From: Hyphomonadaceae bacterium UBA5336 | GTDB taxonomy: Bacteria > Pseudomonadota > Alphaproteobacteria > Caulobacterales > Hyphomonadaceae | Assembly (NCBI GenBank): GCA_002408125.1 | Contig: DHQO01000011.1 | Span: 9,118-73,117, forward strand | Direction: 5' to 3' | DNA: 64,000 bases | Part shown: in pieces, positions 61,866-64,000 of the stretch | Layout of the letters: each line of letters starts with the position of its first letter | How positions within the stretch are numbered: position 1 is the stretch's first letter | Position numbers and translations under genes: made by a program | The notes under the pieces: generated by a model | The model's input: only the letters and a program-made list of their open reading frames with translations | Databases searched by the model: none | What the model was told of the DNA's origin: nothing

Positions 61866-63095
61866 ATGCCAGCCGATTCTGTTTTCGACCTCGACGCCAT
61901 TCGCGCACAGTTCCCCATCCTGTCGCGGGAGGTGAACGGCAAGCCGCTGGTCTATCTCGACAATGCCGCCAGCGCGCAGAAGCCCGAGGCCGTGATCGAG
62001 GCGATGGCCGGCCAGATGCGCACGGCCTATGCCAATGTGCATCGCGGCCTGCACACACTCGCCAATGAAACCACCGAAGCTTTTGAGGGCGCGCGCGCCG
62101 ATGTGGCGCGCTTCCTGAATGCGCCTTCGCCGGAGAATATCGTCTTCACCAAGGGTGGCACCGAGGCGATCAACCTCGTCGCTTCAGGCCTTGCTGGCAC
62201 CATCCAGCCGGGCGATGAGATCGTGCTGTCCATCATGGAGCACCATTCCAATATCGTGCCCTGGCATTTCCTGCGCGAGCGCCATGGCGCCGTGCTGCGC
62301 TGGGTGGGCCTCAACGCGGATGGCAGCCTTGACATGGCGGCGCTCGCCGAGGCCATCGGGCCGAAGACGCGCATGGTGGCGATCACGCATATGTCGAATG
62401 TGCTGGGCACGGTGACCGATGCCGCGGAGGTCGCGCGCCTTGCGCATGCCGCCGGCGCGGAGGTTCTGTTCGACGGGTGCCAGGCCTGGGTGCACCTGCC
62501 TGTGGATGTGCAGGCCCTGGATTGCGACTACTATGTCACCACGGGCCACAAGCTCTACGGCCCGAACGGTATCGGCGCGCTTTACGGCAAGACGGAAAAG
62601 CTCACCGCCATGCGACCCTATCAGGGCGGCGGGGAGATGATCGAGGTGGTCGAGACCGGGCGCGTCACCTATAACGAGCCGCCACACCGCTTCGAGGCCG
62701 GCACGCCGCCGATTGTCGAGGCTATCGGCCTCGGCGCGGCGATTCGCTGGGTCGGGCAGTTCGACAGCGATGCCGTGATCGCCCACGAGCATGCGCTCTA
62801 TGAGCGCGCCGTGGCAGGCCTGCGTGGCATCAACGGCCTGCGCGTTCATGGCCAGGCGCCGGGCAAGGGCGCGGTGCTCTCCTTCAGCCTTGAAGGCGCC
62901 CATCCGCACGACCTTGCACAGATCCTGGACCGGTATGGCGTGGCGGTGCGTGCGGGCCATCACTGCGCTCAGCCGCTTATGCAACATCTGGGTGTGACGG
63001 CGACAGCGCGCGCCAGTTTCGCCATTTACAACACTGAAACCGAGGTGGATGCATTCATTGATGCGCTCGGCCGCGCGCGTGATATGCTCGCTTGA
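61866..63095 (+). CDS. sufS: cysteine desulfurase SufS
   Basis: PLP enzyme of 409 residues that supplies sulfur to the SUF scaffold, with the group II short Cys loop (RAGHHCAQPLM, Cys367). PLP region: YYVTTGHKLYGPNGIGALY; YLDNAASAQKPEAVIEAM and NVHRGLHTLANETTEAFE mark the N-terminal half. No SufE gene is present in the window. Confidence 0.94.
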   Translation: MPADSVFDLDAIRAQFPILSREVNGKPLVYLDNAASAQKPEAVIEAMAGQMRTAYANVHRGLHTLANETTEAFEGARADVARFLNAPSPENIVFTKGGTEAINLVASGLAGTIQPGDEIVLSIMEHHSNIVPWHFLRERHGAVLRWVGLNADGSLDMAALAEAIGPKTRMVAITHMSNVLGTVTDAAEVARLAHAAGAEVLFDGCQAWVHLPVDVQALDCDYYVTTGHKLYGPNGIGALYGKTEKLTAMRPYQGGGEMIEVVETGRVTYNEPPHRFEAGTPPIVEAIGLGAAIRWVGQFDSDAVIAHEHALYERAVAGLRGINGLRVHGQAPGKGAVLSFSLEGAHPHDLAQILDRYGVAVRAGHHCAQPLMQHLGVTATARASFAIYNTETEVDAFIDALGRARDMLA

Positions 63096-63132
63096 GTTTG
63101 ATTATTCCTCTAACGGCCCTTAGATCGCACAC

Positions 63133-63528
63133 ATGGCAGATGATATGACCAGCCGCGACATGATCGACGTTGCCGCCGCCAAGGCGGAGGCGAACGAGGG
63201 CGTTCTTTCAAAGGAAGAGCTCAACCGGATCACCGATGACATCATTGCGGCCTTCAAGACCGTGTATGACCCTGAAATCCCGGTGGATATCTATGAGCTG
63301 GGCCTGATCTACAAGGTCGATATCGACGAGGCCACGCGCAAGGTGGATGTAGAGATGACGCTCACCGCGCCGGGTTGCCCTGTGGCCGGTGACATGCCGG
63401 GCTGGGTCGAGACCGCCGCGCGCGGCGTGGACGGTGTGGAAGATGTCGAGGTGCGCCTGACCTTCGATCCGCCCTGGGACCCCTCGCGCATGTCCGATGA
63501 GGCGCGTCTGGCGCTGAACATGCTGTAG
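63133..63528 (+). CDS. sufT: DUF59/SufT-like Fe-S assembly protein
   Basis: Protein of 131 residues of the MIP18/DUF59 family. DPEIPVDIYELGLIYKVDI and TLTAPGCPVAGDMPGWVE contain the conserved DPE and cysteine positions. It helps Fe-S protein maturation. Thirty-seven bases after sufS, so part of that unit. The usual next gene, an A-type carrier, is not what follows. Confidence 0.88.
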   Translation: MADDMTSRDMIDVAAAKAEANEGVLSKEELNRITDDIIAAFKTVYDPEIPVDIYELGLIYKVDIDEATRKVDVEMTLTAPGCPVAGDMPGWVETAARGVDGVEDVEVRLTFDPPWDPSRMSDEARLALNML

Positions 63529-63546
63529 GGCAACTTACTGAGCCGG

Positions 63547-63569
63547 TCCCACGCGACTTGATCGCGGGG
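63547..63569. repeat. dispersed palindromic repeat, family 1, copy C (divergent)
   Basis: CGCGA, CTTGA, TCGCGGGG: the same centre as copies A and B with changed arms. Confidence 0.55.
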
Positions 63570-63610
63570 ATCCGCCGCCGGCACGCCCGGACGCCACAGT
63601 GGCCCATGGA

Positions 63611-63628
63611 CCCCCGCTTTCGCGGGGG
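63611..63628. repeat. short hairpin repeat
   Basis: CCCCCGC, TTTC, GCGGGGG: a perfect seven-base stem. Copies of this form are common in GC-rich alphaproteobacterial spacers. Confidence 0.5.
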
Positions 63629-63674
63629 ATGCGGGAGGGAAGGCTTGTGACGCTTTTCAGGCAACGGCCCCCAG

Positions 63675-63712
63675 CGCCGACTCCCCGTGGCTTGACCGCG
63701 GGGCCCATCACC
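63675..63712. repeat. dispersed palindromic repeat, family 1, copy D
   Basis: CGACTCCCCGTGG, CTTGA, CCGCGGGG and a CCCATCAC flank; one wobble mismatch in the stem. It pairs with copy E in opposite orientation 100 bases away. Confidence 0.65.
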
Positions 63713-63800
63713 CACTCTTGCGGCCATGCCATATGGAGAAACAGATGCTCCGGCGGCGACACCCGGCTCCAGCGCCGCCATCTCTCCCGCCGCCCTGTCC

Positions 63801-63836
63801 AGAGCTGGACCCCGTGGTCAAGCCACGGGGAGTCGG
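63801..63836. repeat. dispersed palindromic repeat, family 1, copy E (inverted)
   Basis: CCCCGTGG, TCAAG, CCACGGGG (perfect stem, 63808-63828) and GAGTCGGCT flank, the reverse complement of copy D. D and E form a BIME-like pair. Confidence 0.65.
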
Positions 63837-63881
63837 CTCTTGAAATCCGACCCACCTGCCGTGCCGCGCACACTCTCGGGC

Positions 63882-64000
63882 ATGAAGCAACTCGCCGATC
63901 CCTTCTCAAAGGTGCACCCGCTGTTCTGGCCGGTGCTGTGGCTGAGCCTGCGCGCCTTCGTGGCCTGGACGGGGAAGTTGATCGCGGATGGCCACGGCTG
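63882..64000 (+). CDS. partial gene running off the window
   Basis: An ATG at 63882 opens a frame with no stop to the window end (39 codons). It begins MKQLADPFSKVHPLFWPVLW and continues with a hydrophobic, Trp-rich stretch that could be a membrane segment. The frame looks coding, but too little is visible to name a family. It is not an A-type carrier. Confidence 0.5.
   Translation, partial: MKQLADPFSKVHPLFWPVLWLSLRAFVAWTGKLIADGHG

Larger units (their letters stand above)
63529..63881. other. repeat-filled spacer after the suf locus
   Basis: About 350 bases without a gene, largely made of family 1 palindromic elements (C, D and E) and a simple CCCCCGC/GCGGGGG hairpin. No T-run terminator was seen. 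Confidence 0.6.

Noticed and set aside
63529..63881. CRISPR array in the repeat-rich end spacer
   Set aside because: The repeats are palindromic, differ in orientation and spacing, and have no spacers of constant length or cas genes.

Overview
The window is GC-rich DNA from an alphaproteobacterial chromosome. A member of the stalked or dimorphic marine group (Maricaulales/Hyphomonadaceae type) is likely, but that placement is inference. It rests on a MipZ division regulator, a ChvG/ChvI two-component pair, a MucR-type regulator, a phasin, an ALAS-type HemA (C4 haem pathway), the nagZ-scpA-scpB-tatABC block and the nrdR-rib-nusB block. I see no rRNA, tRNA, CRISPR array, transposase, integrase or prophage gene. 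The DNA reads as mostly core chromosome with a few accessory pockets.

Layout. 0-9 kb: a partial LuxR-type regulator, isovaleryl-CoA dehydrogenase, a lipoprotein trehalase, an A-type Fe-S carrier, a TetR regulator with a palindromic operator candidate, a PaaI thioesterase, a second acyl-CoA dehydrogenase, a serine hydrolase and a TfoX-N protein. 9-15.2 kb: chvI, a lipoprotein, a cyclophilin, chvG, an AbgT-type transporter, a PTS EIIA and HPr. The HPr kinase usually found here is missing. 15.2-24 kb: an EF-hand protein, erpA back to back with a dGTPase gene (their start codons overlap), a SPOR protein, nagZ, scpA, scpB, tatA, tatB, tatC and two proteins of unknown role. 24-32 kb: panC, mipZ with an unknown partner, a VOC protein, a D,D-carboxypeptidase, a phasin with a candidate PhaR site, a DUF1499 protein, clpS and clpA.

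32-36 kb is the least ordinary stretch. It holds an unknown 348-residue protein, a 26-codon ORF on the minus strand with a perfect Shine-Dalgarno sequence followed by hairpins and a terminator, the ribosome rescue hydrolase gene arfB, and a membrane-anchored TIR protein. 36-42.3 kb: a DUF1501/DUF1800 pair, a DUF2336 protein, a degenerate EAL protein, a Nudix hydrolase and an Hpt protein. 42.3-50.6 kb: nadK, hemA, a mucR-type gene, glyA, nrdR, a reductase-only ribD, ribE, ribBX, ribH and nusB. 50.8-53.3 kb: a membrane GGDEF-EAL protein.

53.3-63.5 kb is a SUF iron-sulfur assembly locus: a cysteine desulfurase, sufB, sufC, sufD, sufS and a DUF59 (SufT-like) gene. It is split by five unrelated genes, one of them on the opposite strand. 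Together with the two A-type carriers at 3.7 and 15.9 kb, the window encodes most of an Fe-S assembly pathway. Two families of dispersed palindromic repeats occupy several gene-free spacers (5.3-5.5, 8.5 and 63.5-63.8 kb).
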